Below, piece after piece: positions 26,318 through 35,970 of a stretch of 64,000 nt of DNA; position 1 is the stretch's first letter, and each line of letters begins with the position of its first letter. The translations under genes and the position numbers were made by a program. This DNA comes from Gluconobacter roseus NBRC 3990 (GTDB taxonomy: Bacteria > Pseudomonadota > Alphaproteobacteria > Acetobacterales > Acetobacteraceae). The notes beneath the pieces are model-generated. The model made no database searches. It was not told the DNA's origin and saw only the letters and a program-made list of their open reading frames with translations. The stretch spans positions 1 to 64,000 of the forward strand of contig NZ_BJLY01000002.1 of NCBI RefSeq assembly GCF_006538885.1, given 5' to 3'.

Positions 26318-28006
26318 ATGAAACAGAAAACGCCATCCCATCGCAGTTTGCTCTTTGCTGCTCTTCTTGCGGCTGATCTGTTTGCGCCTCTTACGGGATA
26401 TGCCGAACCGACCGCTGATATCAGCCCGTCGCGCATGTCGGAGACGATGAAGATCCTGGCGTCCGACCGGTTCGAGGGGCGTGCTCCCGGAACGGAAGGG
26501 GAAAAGGTCACGGTTCCCTGGCTGATCGCGCAGTACAAGGCTCTGGGGCTTGAGCCGGCTGGCGAAAATGGCGGATGGACGCAGACTGTCCCTATGATCC
26601 GCACCAGAACCACCGCGAACGGTTCCATCAGTGCCCGGACCGGCGGCAAAACGCTCCCCCTGATCCAGCTACAGGGCATCTATCTCGCGACGCTGCTGCC
26701 GGAGGACCGGCTACAGGTCAAAGACGCCCCGATGGTTTTCGTAGGCTATGGCGTACATGCGCCGGAGCGCCACTGGGATGATTTCAAGGGTGTCGATCTG
26801 AAGGGCAAGGTTGCGGTTTTCCTCGTCAACGATCCCGATTTCGATGCGGCTCCCGGTGAACCCGTCGCCGGTCGCTTCGGCGGCAAGACCATGACGTATT
26901 ACGGTCGCTGGACCTATAAATACGAGGAAGCTGCTCGCCGTGGTGCCGTCGCTGCCCTGATCATTCACGAGACTGCGGCCGCATCCTACCCCTGGAGTAC
27001 GGTCGTGGCACCGGGGGGTGAGGCGTATGACGTGGAACATGCCGCCACCGAAAGCCGGCCCGTTCCCGTGCAGGGCTGGCTTGAGGGCAAGGCCGCGGCC
27101 GCCTTGTTCCAGCAGGCCGGACTGGATCTTGAGGCCCTGCGCATCAAGGCTCGTTCCGAGAGCTTCCGTCCCGTCACGCTGAAGCACACGACGTTCTTTG
27201 CCGATCTGCCGGTCACATTCGATCGTCTGCAAAGCCAGAACGTGATCGCCAAGATCACGGGCGCGAAATATCCGGATGAGACGGTCATGTTCGGTGCCCA
27301 CTGGGACGCTTACGGCAAAAGTACGGACGCGCAGGGCCATACCGTTATCCGTCGCGGCGCGATCGATGATGGCTCGGGAATTGCCGCCCTGTTCGAAATC
27401 GCCCGGGCCTTCAAGGCCGGACCGAAACCCGACCGGACCATCCGTTTTGCCGCCTGGACGGGTGAGGAGCGCGGTCTGCTGGGTTCAGGCTGGTACGTCG
27501 CCCATCCTCTGGCGCCGCTGGACAAGACTGCTGCCAATCTGACGATGGACGTGCTCCAGATGGCAGGGCCTGCGCATAACGCCTTCATCATCGGGGCAGG
27601 GCAGGACACGCTTCAGGAACAGTTCGCGGCCGCCGTGGCTCTTCAGGGGCGTACCGCGCAGCCGGAAGCCATGCCCGAGCGTGGCGCATTCTATCGCGCG
27701 GATCATCTGCCCTTCGCGCGTGCCGGCGTGCCGGTTCTTGCTGTCATGGATATGGCGGGCAAGTTCGATCTTCTGAAAGGTGGAACGGAAGCGGGTGGCA
27801 AATGGCTGACGGCCTACATGGCCTGCTACCATCAGGCCTGTGACGCCTGGAGCCCGGACTGGGATGTGCGTGGTGCAGCGCAGGACGTCTGGGCCGTGTG
27901 GAAAGTCGGGCATGACGTGGCCTTCTCGCATGACTGGCCACAATGGAAGGCCGGTTCGGAATTTGCCGCAATCCGCCAGAAAACCGCTCCGACTACGGTT
28001 CAGTGA
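26318..28006 (+). CDS. M28 family zinc peptidase with PA domain, exported
   Basis: A 562-residue exported peptidase. The signal peptide ends near GYAEP (about residue 29). A protease-associated domain is inserted at about 130-270. The two-zinc M28 site is seen as GAHWDAYG (His and Asp), DDGSGIAAL (bridging Asp) and WTGEERGLLGS (catalytic and metal Glu). It acts on peptides as an aminopeptidase in the periplasm or outside. It follows the M3 peptidase but has its own promoter region after that gene's terminator. Confidence 0.9.
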   Translation: MKQKTPSHRSLLFAALLAADLFAPLTGYAEPTADISPSRMSETMKILASDRFEGRAPGTEGEKVTVPWLIAQYKALGLEPAGENGGWTQTVPMIRTRTTANGSISARTGGKTLPLIQLQGIYLATLLPEDRLQVKDAPMVFVGYGVHAPERHWDDFKGVDLKGKVAVFLVNDPDFDAAPGEPVAGRFGGKTMTYYGRWTYKYEEAARRGAVAALIIHETAAASYPWSTVVAPGGEAYDVEHAATESRPVPVQGWLEGKAAAALFQQAGLDLEALRIKARSESFRPVTLKHTTFFADLPVTFDRLQSQNVIAKITGAKYPDETVMFGAHWDAYGKSTDAQGHTVIRRGAIDDGSGIAALFEIARAFKAGPKPDRTIRFAAWTGEERGLLGSGWYVAHPLAPLDKTAANLTMDVLQMAGPAHNAFIIGAGQDTLQEQFAAAVALQGRTAQPEAMPERGAFYRADHLPFARAGVPVLAVMDMAGKFDLLKGGTEAGGKWLTAYMACYHQACDAWSPDWDVRGAAQDVWAVWKVGHDVAFSHDWPQWKAGSEFAAIRQKTAPTTVQ

Positions 28007-28027
28007 AGGCAATTTTTCCCGGTTCCG

Positions 28028-28939
28028 TCAGATCGTCCAGGGCGGAACCGGCCCATAGTGTTCAACCAGAAAATCGATCATCGCCCGGATCTTGAGTGGG
28101 ACATGCGGCGTCGGAGCATAGACGGCATGCAGTTCCGGCCCTGTCATGACGGGCACATCAAGCGGCAGGGGAACCAGCCGGCCTGATTTCAGCTCATCCG
28201 AAACGATGAATGTCGGCTGGTAGATAATGCCCTGTCCGGCTACGGCAGCTTCGCGCAGGATATCTCCGTTATTGGCATGCATGGGACCACTCACCGGAAC
28301 CGTGCGCTCGCCGTTCAGACCAAAGCTCCAGCGCGCACTGCTGATCTCGTCGCCGAGCGTATAGCCCAGACAGCGGTGGTTCTGGAGTTCGGCGACAGTC
28401 TGCGGTGTGCCGTACTCTTCCAGATAGGATGGCGCTGCGCAGACCACGAAATCGACCTGCGCCAGCCGGCGTGACCGCAGCGCGCTCGATGGCATCCGTC
28501 CGATGCGCAGCGTCAGATCCCATCCTTCGGTAATCGGATCAATCCGCCGGTCATCCAGCCCCAGTTCCACCGTGACGAGGGGATGGCGGCGGCTGAATTC
28601 CGGCAGGATCGGCCCGACATGCCGGATGGCGAACGAGACCGGCGCATTCAGGCGCGGCAGTCCGCGCGGCTCCTGGTTTTCCGCCGAGACTTCCTGTTCC
28701 ATCTCTTCCAGATCCGTCAGGATTTTCTGACTGCGGATGAAAAAGAGACGCCCTGGTTCCGTCAAAGACAGTCTGCGTGTGCTGCGATGGAACAGCGAGA
28801 TCCCCAGCCGGCTTTCCAGAGCGGCAATATGTTTCGTGATCATCGTCTGCGACAGACCCAGCGAGCGCCCGGCTCCCGAAAAGCTGCCCTGAGCCACGAC
28901 CTTTGCAAAAACCTGCATGCCCGTGAAACGATCAAGCAT
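28028..28939 (-). CDS. LysR family transcriptional regulator
   Basis: A 303-residue LysR protein: N-terminal winged helix (FAKVVAQGSFSGAGRSLGLSQTMITKHI) and a periplasmic-binding-like effector domain from about residue 90. It is transcribed away from the DODA-type dioxygenase gene, with 105 bases between the starts, the classical arrangement in which a LysR protein controls the divergent gene. The effector is unknown. Confidence 0.92.
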   Translation of the reverse strand: MLDRFTGMQVFAKVVAQGSFSGAGRSLGLSQTMITKHIAALESRLGISLFHRSTRRLSLTEPGRLFFIRSQKILTDLEEMEQEVSAENQEPRGLPRLNAPVSFAIRHVGPILPEFSRRHPLVTVELGLDDRRIDPITEGWDLTLRIGRMPSSALRSRRLAQVDFVVCAAPSYLEEYGTPQTVAELQNHRCLGYTLGDEISSARWSFGLNGERTVPVSGPMHANNGDILREAAVAGQGIIYQPTFIVSDELKSGRLVPLPLDVPVMTGPELHAVYAPTPHVPLKIRAMIDFLVEHYGPVPPWTI

Positions 28940-29044
28940 TCACTTCACACTCCTGGTGTCAGATCCTATCCCGGATCAGGGAATTATTCTTTTCGGGTGA
29001 GGGTGGCAAGATCAGTCCCATCGCACGGAACGGAGGCACTCACC

Positions 29045-29860
29045 ATGACCCTGAAAGATCAGGACACTATGCGGCAACCCGTTCTTTTCCTGCCGCATGG
29101 AGGTGGCCCGTGCTTCTTCATGGAGTGGGGGACGACATGGGACCGCATGGCGGCCTATCTCCGGTCTGTAGGGTCCTCCCTGCCATGTCGTCCGGAGGCC
29201 ATTGTGGTCATGTCCGGTCATTGGGAGACGTCGGATATGGTCGTCGGATCAGCAGCCCATCCGTCGCTGATCTACGATTATTACGGCTTTCCGCCCCACA
29301 CCTATCAGTTGGAATATCCCGTGCCGGGCTCGCCAACCGTGGCGGGGAAAATCCGTAATCTGCTGCGCACGCGTGGCGTGGCCTGTACGGAAAATGCCAC
29401 GCGGGGGCTGGATCACGGGGTGTTCATTCCCTTCATGCTCGCATTTCCCGATGCGGATATCCCGGTTGTGGAGATTTCCCTGCCTGAATCGCTGGATGCC
29501 GCAGGCGTCCTGAAACTCGGGGAAATTCTGGCGCCTTTGCGGGACGAAAACATCCTGATCGTGGGCACGGGCATGACTTACCACAACATGCGCCATCTGA
29601 TGCGCCCCGATGGCGTGTCGGATGCGCAATCTGTCGCGTTCGACACCTGGCTTCAGCAGGCGATCGAGGCTCCGCCCGCTCGTCGCACACAGAGCCTGCT
29701 GGACTGGGAGCACGCCCCGTTTGCGCGGGAGTGCCATCCTCAGCCGGAACATCTCCTGCCGTTGATGTTCGCTGCGGGAGCCGCGGGAACCGACGCAGGT
29801 CATCGTGATTACAACGATATCGTCATGGGGAAGGCCCTGTCAGGTTTCCGGTTTGGCTGA
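29045..29860 (+). CDS. ygiD: Class III extradiol ring-cleavage dioxygenase, DODA/YgiD type
   Basis: A 271-residue member of the DODA family of LigB-fold dioxygenases. Metal and catalytic histidines are seen in FLPHGGGPCFF, MSGHWET, GLDHGVFIP and GTGMTYHNMRH. YgiD in E. coli opens the ring of L-DOPA; other members may act on catechols. The start at 29045 has GGAGG eight to nine bases upstream and lies after the divergent LysR gene. It is followed directly by the yceI-like gene (stop and a possible start overlap), suggesting co-transcription. Confidence 0.88.
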   Translation: MTLKDQDTMRQPVLFLPHGGGPCFFMEWGTTWDRMAAYLRSVGSSLPCRPEAIVVMSGHWETSDMVVGSAAHPSLIYDYYGFPPHTYQLEYPVPGSPTVAGKIRNLLRTRGVACTENATRGLDHGVFIPFMLAFPDADIPVVEISLPESLDAAGVLKLGEILAPLRDENILIVGTGMTYHNMRHLMRPDGVSDAQSVAFDTWLQQAIEAPPARRTQSLLDWEHAPFARECHPQPEHLLPLMFAAGAAGTDAGHRDYNDIVMGKALSGFRFG

Positions 29861-29898
29861 TGTCCTCAACTCACTTTACCCAGAAAGATCATGACATC

Positions 29899-30510
29899 AT
29901 GAAAACACGTCTTCTCAGGAGCGCGGGCGCTGCGTTCGCTCTCGTCCTTCTGTCGTCCACGGCTTATGCCGCCAACCCTGCCGATGTGCAGTCCGGCGCC
30001 TATACGGTCGAGAGCAGTCATACGCAGATCGGCTTCTCCGTGCTGCATTTCGGCTTCACCTATTATTCCGGCCAGATCTCTGGCGTCACCGGTGCGCTTC
30101 AGCTTGATACGGCCCATCCCGAGGCCTCGCACCTGAACGTGACCATCCCGGTTTCGAGCATTTCGACCACCAGCACGGTTCTGACCGGCGAACTCAAGAA
30201 CAGTGAATGGTTCGATGTCGCAAAATATCCGGATGCGACCTTCGTCTCGACGCAGGTCCGCCGCACGGGCACGGATGAGGCCCTGGTGACCGGCAACCTG
30301 ACGCTGCATGGCGTCACGCACCTGGAAGTCCTGCATGTCCATTTCGTGGGCGCAGGCGTCAATCCGATGGACAAGGCCTATACGGTCGGCTTTCAGGCTG
30401 AAGCGACGATCCATCGCAGCGATTTCGGCGTGAAGAAATATGTCCCCTATGTCGGCGATGACGTGACGCTGACGATTGCCGGGGCGTTTGAGAAGACTGC
30501 CGCAAAATAA
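29899..30510 (+). CDS. yceI: YceI family periplasmic protein
   Basis: A 203-residue exported protein with a signal peptide ending at TAYAAN and a YceI lipocalin-like beta-barrel (YTVESSHTQIGFSVLHFGF, then TGNLTLHGVTH and IHRSDFGV). YceI proteins bind polyisoprenoids such as ubiquinone precursors in the periplasm. The ATG at 29899 gives a proper leader; an ATG at 29860 overlaps the stop of the dioxygenase gene and would add 13 residues. Confidence 0.9.
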   Translation: MKTRLLRSAGAAFALVLLSSTAYAANPADVQSGAYTVESSHTQIGFSVLHFGFTYYSGQISGVTGALQLDTAHPEASHLNVTIPVSSISTTSTVLTGELKNSEWFDVAKYPDATFVSTQVRRTGTDEALVTGNLTLHGVTHLEVLHVHFVGAGVNPMDKAYTVGFQAEATIHRSDFGVKKYVPYVGDDVTLTIAGAFEKTAAK

Positions 30511-30523
30511 CGCGCATAAAAAA

Positions 30524-30563
30524 ACGGCCCACGAGAGTGGGCCGTTTCCTTTTTCGGGCTGTC
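30524..30563. terminator. Bidirectional rho-independent terminator
   Basis: An 11-bp perfect stem AAACGGCCCAC / GTGGGCCGTTT with a GAGA loop, flanked by an A run on the left and CCTTTTT on the right. It can stop both the yceI transcript and the convergent MFS transcript. Confidence 0.85.
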
Positions 30564-30571
30564 CGGAAAAA

Positions 30572-31864
30572 TCAGGACGTCTTGCGGACCTTCCATCCGG
30601 TTTCCTTGAGCAGGAAGCCGAGCAGAATGGCAATTCCGATACCAACGACCAGCGGCAGGAAGGCGGTATGGAACTGTTCCATCGTCTCCGGCGCATCCTT
30701 GCCCATCAGGGCGGAAACGAGCGGCGACATGATGCCTGTCGTGCCGAACACGAGGAAGTTCATGACACCAGCCGCCGTTCCCTTGACCTCGGGCGGATTG
30801 ACTTCCTTCATCGAGGAGAACGGGATCATGGCCGCACCTGACGCAATGCCCATAACCAAGGCTACGGTATAATGTGGCAGGACGCCGACCGGGACATAGA
30901 GCGCGCAGAGCGATGCCGCCAGCAGCACCAGCGCACCGCCGATCAGGACAGGCTTGCGGCGGCCGATTTTGTCGGAAATCCAGCCCAGAAGCGGACAGCC
31001 GATGACCCAGCCAATGGGGACCATTGAGACGTCCGTGGCGGCAAAGCCCATCGTCGTGTGTTCGCCCTTGCTCAGCATCAGAGCACCCCAGCCCAGTGCA
31101 CCGATCGTGGTCGGCACGAAGAGCAGGCCACCAGCAAGACCGGCGATCCAGCTCTGCGGGTTGGAGAAGATGATCTTGAACGGACGAAGCAGGTTGGCCA
31201 CGGAGAAATCGCCATGGTGCTGGGCGCTGTCACCCGTATCGCGCGGCATGACGAAAAAGACCGCCACGGCGAGCAGAAGTCCGATCACACCAAAGCCCAG
31301 CCAGACCGACTGCCAGGGGATGTGGAAAGAACCATGCGGATCAATCAGGATACGTGTCGGCTTGGAGCCGAAAGCAGCGCCAGCCATACCCATGCACTGC
31401 GTCAGACCCACGAAAAGTGCCAGCGTCCGGGCCGGAAGGTAGCGCGCGGCAACGTAAGATGCGCCGACGAACGCGCAGATCGCGCCGATACCCTGAATGA
31501 TGTAGCCGCCAATGCCCGCAACCAGGCTGCCCTGGCCAAAGATCAGACAGCCCACGCCAGTGATAGCAATGAACATCGGCATGATGGCATGGGCGCCGTA
31601 GCGGTCCAGCAGCACGCCCACGGCAAGGGCCATCAGTGCGTAGACGATGTAATAGGATGCGATCATCAGGCCGAGATGGCTGTTGCCCCAGGCCTGCGTC
31701 AGCTCATCCTGCATGATGCCGGGAGCGGAACGGATGGCATACTGATAGAAATAGAACAGCGCGCACAGGAACCAGGACAGCACGTAAAGCGGCTGAAGTT
31801 TCTGCGGTTGCGACGGTGACGGATTCAGGGGCTTGGGAGGCGCCTGTGTTGTTGTGCCAGACAT
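30572..31864 (-). CDS. MFS transporter
   Basis: A 430-residue protein with about twelve membrane helices and the MFS loop 2-3 motif as VGVLLDRYGAHAIMP. The Pro/Gln-rich N-terminal tail (about 25 residues) is cytoplasmic, and a second GWISDKIGRRKPVLIGG motif lies between helices 8 and 9. It may import organic acids or act as an exporter; sequence does not decide this. The stop codon lies next to the bidirectional terminator shared with the yceI-like gene. Confidence 0.88.
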   Translation of the reverse strand: MSGTTTQAPPKPLNPSPSQPQKLQPLYVLSWFLCALFYFYQYAIRSAPGIMQDELTQAWGNSHLGLMIASYYIVYALMALAVGVLLDRYGAHAIMPMFIAITGVGCLIFGQGSLVAGIGGYIIQGIGAICAFVGASYVAARYLPARTLALFVGLTQCMGMAGAAFGSKPTRILIDPHGSFHIPWQSVWLGFGVIGLLLAVAVFFVMPRDTGDSAQHHGDFSVANLLRPFKIIFSNPQSWIAGLAGGLLFVPTTIGALGWGALMLSKGEHTTMGFAATDVSMVPIGWVIGCPLLGWISDKIGRRKPVLIGGALVLLAASLCALYVPVGVLPHYTVALVMGIASGAAMIPFSSMKEVNPPEVKGTAAGVMNFLVFGTTGIMSPLVSALMGKDAPETMEQFHTAFLPLVVGIGIAILLGFLLKETGWKVRKTS

Positions 31865-31995
31865 GAAATTCTCCAGTGTGTCATGGATGGCCTGTCAGAC
31901 CGGGAACCATGACTGTGAGGGCGCAAAAGTCTTGGAAGGATAGTTGTCCGTTTGATGGAATGATTTTTCAGGTAATCTGAATGTTTCACCAGATA

Positions 31996-33918
31996 TTATT
32001 GCTGGAAAGGATAATAACGGAAGGTCACATACACCGTATGTCCATAAGCCGTGGGATCGACGGCATGATCCGCGCCGTCATTGCCCTTGAAGGCGAACTT
32101 CCGGATGTACGTGTACTGAAGCCCACCCATGACACTGCCGTAATGGCCGTCCAGAAAATGCCACCAGCCGCCCGTTGTCAGGGAGGCAAGTGTTCTGGTC
32201 TGGGCAGAACATGTTCCGAACTCGTATTCACAGCCGGACAGGTTCAGATCTGTTGCGCCATAGCCATGCTGGAAGCCATCGGCGCCCATATAGGTGCGAC
32301 GTCCTGCGCTCTCCACACCGCCATAGGTGTAAAGCAGCACGGACCGCGCCGGATGCCCGACCAGGCCGAGCGAGCCCATGATTTCCGGAATCGGGCTGGG
32401 ATTGCCGTTGTGATCGAACGTCGTATCGGGAATGAGGCTGGGCCCGTAGCGCCCGACACCCTGACCGGCCAGAACGTTCCCGGTCAGCTGAAGCTTGTCG
32501 GTCCCGAGCGGCACGGTCATGCCTGCGCCCACGCCACCACCGAACTGGGTGCTTTTGTGGGTATGGTTTTCGCCTGCCGGCTGCACAAGACCACGGAACC
32601 AGCGGGCCAGACCAAAGACTTCATAGTGGCCGAATGACGTATCGACCGCCGTCTTGAGCACGATATCAGGCGCCGGATTGTAGCTGTACTGCGTGTTCGG
32701 ATTCAGCAGAACACCACCACTATTGGCGTAATAGACACGCGGCCCCGCCAGACGTCCGTAACTGGCAGGCAGGGTGCCACCGGAGCTGAGCGCATCGGAG
32801 AAACCAACTGTTGCCTGAGGGTCTTCGATCGACAGAGCCAGCCAGTACTTCTTATCCCAGTCCTTGGCGATACGGATCTGCGGGACACGGGTAAAGGTAA
32901 TGCCTGGGATCTGGTTGTTATCCGTAACGGCAGGCAACTGTTCCTGACGGGGAATAACACCCTTGGCATAGTTGGTCGTCAGACTCCATGCCTGCCCCAT
33001 CAGGACATGAAGGCCCCAGTCCTTTTGCGTGAACGTGAAATAGCCCTGCCGCAGACGGGGCGTATAGCCGTTGATCTGCACGCTGTTGGTCGTCCCGCCT
33101 GACCCGCCAAAATCGCTTTCAACATAAGCCTGAAGGCGAACGGATTTGGTCGGATTGGCCTCCAGAAGTGTGGAGAAACGCGTAAGCTGCGCCGAGAAAC
33201 GTTCTTCGCTCAACCCGTGATTGGGACTGTTGGCGTAAGGAAAATTGTTCCAGGCCGTCGCAGGCCCACTCGTCATGTTCGAGCTTCTCCAGATATTGGA
33301 GAAATCGACAAATCCGCCCAGCCGGACCGTCAGGTTGCCGATCTGGAAGACAGGCGGAAGGTGATCCACTTCCGTCTGGGTGATGGCAAGTGGGCTCGAC
33401 GATGACAGGTCAATGGATGTCCGATGCGCTTCGTTGCGCTGATTACCCAGCCACTGGAACAGCGGAGGAGGCGTCTGATGGACGGTTGGAGTTGCTGGAG
33501 CAACTGTTGCGGGACCACCAGCAACGACAGGAGGCGCGAAGCCATTGCTTGAAACAGGCACGATCCCGCTGGTCGCGGGCGCGGATGGATAAATGGGTGC
33601 GTTTTTAGTTGCCGCGTGCGGTGTCGTAGTGACGCGCGCTGTTTCAACTCTTGATGGAGCTTTGCGGACGATAGAGGCTTTGGAGGGCGTTGAACGGGCA
33701 GTCTGTGAAGATGCACCGGCATGGCGGCGTTGCTCGATAGCCTGAAGGCGACCTTCAAGCATCCGCATCTCGGCTTTAATTGCGGCCAGTTCCTTATCAT
33801 CAGCGCTCTGTGCGAATGCCGTAACGGGGGAGCCGATGAAGAATATGGCGCCCAGTAGCAGTCTGTATCGTCTGGGTAAGCGATTTCCCGCGATTGTCAG
33901 GCCACCAAAAGGAGACAC
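31996..33918 (-). CDS. DcaP-like outer-membrane porin
   Basis: A 640-residue outer-membrane protein. A signal peptide ends at VTAFAQS, then comes a short coiled coil (DDKELAAIKAEMRMLEGRLQAIEQRR) as in trimeric DcaP porins, a low-complexity Pro/Thr/Ala linker (about 65-150), and a beta-barrel ending with the outer-membrane signature TVYVTFRYYPFQQ. DcaP-type porins allow passage of small acids or glycans. The start is GTG at 33918 with AGGAAGGG eight bases upstream; an overlapping ATG at 33920 is out of frame. Confidence 0.85.
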   Translation of the reverse strand: MSPFGGLTIAGNRLPRRYRLLLGAIFFIGSPVTAFAQSADDKELAAIKAEMRMLEGRLQAIEQRRHAGASSQTARSTPSKASIVRKAPSRVETARVTTTPHAATKNAPIYPSAPATSGIVPVSSNGFAPPVVAGGPATVAPATPTVHQTPPPLFQWLGNQRNEAHRTSIDLSSSSPLAITQTEVDHLPPVFQIGNLTVRLGGFVDFSNIWRSSNMTSGPATAWNNFPYANSPNHGLSEERFSAQLTRFSTLLEANPTKSVRLQAYVESDFGGSGGTTNSVQINGYTPRLRQGYFTFTQKDWGLHVLMGQAWSLTTNYAKGVIPRQEQLPAVTDNNQIPGITFTRVPQIRIAKDWDKKYWLALSIEDPQATVGFSDALSSGGTLPASYGRLAGPRVYYANSGGVLLNPNTQYSYNPAPDIVLKTAVDTSFGHYEVFGLARWFRGLVQPAGENHTHKSTQFGGGVGAGMTVPLGTDKLQLTGNVLAGQGVGRYGPSLIPDTTFDHNGNPSPIPEIMGSLGLVGHPARSVLLYTYGGVESAGRRTYMGADGFQHGYGATDLNLSGCEYEFGTCSAQTRTLASLTTGGWWHFLDGHYGSVMGGLQYTYIRKFAFKGNDGADHAVDPTAYGHTVYVTFRYYPFQQ

Positions 33919-34221
33919 ATTCCGCCCTTCCTAAAGTCCATTCAAGGAATTCTGTCAGTTTCCGCAAAAGCATACCAAGCACGCTGACAGAAACTGTCCG
34001 TAGGGCAGAAACTTACGCTTTCACGGAAGTTTGAAAATTGATTCAGCGCAAAAATAACAAAAATTACACATTATTTATGCGCTGGGATCACAGATTATCA
34101 CGCCTGATGAAAGTATATTTGGGCTTGCCCTTCCCGTTGTTTGCGGTTTTCAGACGAGAGTTGGGAAGCCCGGATGAATTATTCAAATACAGAAGGCGTT
34201 AATAATAAGGCTGTTATTTTC
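33919..34221. other. Intergenic region between porin and ABC-F genes
   Basis: About 300 bases, richer in A+T than the genes around it. It holds the porin promoter. CTGTCAG at 33952-33958 and CTGACAG at 33984-33990 form an inverted repeat that could be an operator. No open frame or RNA gene was recognised. Confidence 0.4.
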
Positions 34222-35862
34222 CTATTTGGTTTTCTTTTTCTTTCCCTTTGAGCGCTTTTCCTTTGCAGCACTTTGGGATGGTGCTGATGTTCCGCCGCGG
34301 GCGCGTTCAATGACGAATTTTGCGTAATCGTCCATGTCACCATCGAAGGGGACGATCTGGTTGTCTGCCGCGAGCCAGAGGCGATCCGCAACCAGTTCCA
34401 TGAGCGAGCGGTCATGGGTGATGAGGATGACCGCGCCTTCGTAACTGTTCAGGGCGTCCAGCAGGGCGCGCCGGCTGTCGATGTCCAGATGGTTGGTCGG
34501 TTCATCGAGGATCAGCAGATGCGGGGCGGCCATGGCCACCATGTTCAGGAGCAGGCGCGCGCGCTCGCCACCCGAGAGCGCCTCGACCTTGGTGCCCTGC
34601 TTTTCGAAATGGATGCCGAACTGCGCCAGGCGGGAGCGGTGGGACTGGTCGCTGTCCGTCGGACGGGCTTCGCGCATGATGTCGAGCGGGGTCTGTTCGG
34701 GGTCGAGCGCCTCGATCTGGTGCTGGTGGAACCAGCCGACCTCGATGCGGGGGGAGCGTGAGACCTCTCCGGAGCGCACTTCGAGAGCGCCCGCGATCAT
34801 TTTTGCAAAAGTGGACTTGCCGGCACCGTTGACGCCCAGTAGGCCGATACGGTCATCCACGTCCAGCCTGAGGTTCAGATCGCGCAGGATGGCGGGATCG
34901 TCGCCATAGCCGACCTCGACGTTTTCCAGCCTGATCAGGGGCGGTGCCAGCGGACGGGCGGGCGAGGGCAGCAGGAACGGCGAGACCGAAGCCTCGATCG
35001 TGGTTTCGATTGGCGTCAGTTTGGCGAGGCGCTTGACGCGACTCTGGGCCTGGGCGGCTTTGGCGGCCGAGGCTTTGAAGCGGTCTACGAAAGACTGCAG
35101 ATGGGCGCGTTCGGCTTCCTGCTTGGCGCGGGTGGCGCTTTGCAGGCGGATCTTCTCCGCACGCTGGCGCTCGAAATCGTCGTAGCCGCCGGTGTAAAGT
35201 TCCAGCTTGCCTTCCGTGACATGCAGTGTGAAATCGACGGAATTGTTCAGCAGTTCGCGGTCATGGCTGATGATGAGCGCGGAATGCGGATAGCGGGCGA
35301 GGCGCGCTTCCAGCCACAGGGCGCCTTCGAGATCGAGATAGTTCGTCGGCTCATCGAGCAGCAGCAGGTCAGGTTCTGCAAATAGCGCGGCAGCGAGTGC
35401 CACACGCATCCGCCAGCCGCCGGAGAATTCGGCCATCGGGCGATCGAGATCGGCGGTTGAGAAGCCCAGACCGTTGAGAATTTCCGCCGCTCGAGAGGGC
35501 GCGCTGTCGGCGTCTATTTCGATCAGGCGCATCCAGATATCGCCCATCCGCTCCGGATCGGCGGTTTCCAGCTCAGCCATGAGGGCTGCGCGTTCGGTGT
35601 CGGCGGCGAGGATCGTGTCGATCAGGCTGATGGGGGTGGCGGGGTGTTCCTGATCCACGGTCGCCACGCGGGCGGCACGGGGGATGACGATCTCACCGGA
35701 ATCCGGCTGAAGCTCGCCCTTGATCAGTTTGAAAAGGGTGGATTTCCCGACGCCGTTCCGGCCGACCAGAGACACCTTGGACGGGTTGGGCAGGTTGGCG
35801 CTTGCACGATTGAAGAACTGTCGTCCCCAGGCGTTGAAGACAAGGTTTTCGATCTGAAGCAT
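34222..35862 (-). CDS. ABC-F family ATPase
   Basis: A 546-residue soluble protein with two ABC ATPase domains and no membrane part. The first has Walker A GRNGVGKST and signature FSGGWRMRVALAAALF; the second has GVNGAGKST and LSGGERARLLL. A charged linker of about 80 residues (KIRLQSATRAKQEAERAHLQ) lies between them, and the tail is lysine-rich. ABC-F proteins bind the ribosomal E site and relieve stalls or assist translation; some give antibiotic resistance. The linker and lack of a long C-terminal coiled coil point to a YheS-like housekeeping type rather than Uup; this is inference. Confidence 0.9.
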   Translation of the reverse strand: MLQIENLVFNAWGRQFFNRASANLPNPSKVSLVGRNGVGKSTLFKLIKGELQPDSGEIVIPRAARVATVDQEHPATPISLIDTILAADTERAALMAELETADPERMGDIWMRLIEIDADSAPSRAAEILNGLGFSTADLDRPMAEFSGGWRMRVALAAALFAEPDLLLLDEPTNYLDLEGALWLEARLARYPHSALIISHDRELLNNSVDFTLHVTEGKLELYTGGYDDFERQRAEKIRLQSATRAKQEAERAHLQSFVDRFKASAAKAAQAQSRVKRLAKLTPIETTIEASVSPFLLPSPARPLAPPLIRLENVEVGYGDDPAILRDLNLRLDVDDRIGLLGVNGAGKSTFAKMIAGALEVRSGEVSRSPRIEVGWFHQHQIEALDPEQTPLDIMREARPTDSDQSHRSRLAQFGIHFEKQGTKVEALSGGERARLLLNMVAMAAPHLLILDEPTNHLDIDSRRALLDALNSYEGAVILITHDRSLMELVADRLWLAADNQIVPFDGDMDDYAKFVIERARGGTSAPSQSAAKEKRSKGKKKKTK

Positions 35863-35970
35863 GGGGCAGGATGGTCCGGTGGCGGTAAAACGGGAGCGCC
35901 ATCCCTATAACAGTTTGACCGCCCCGGACAGGGACGAGGCAGATCTTTTCCGCCTCGCCTGGGTGTTGTG

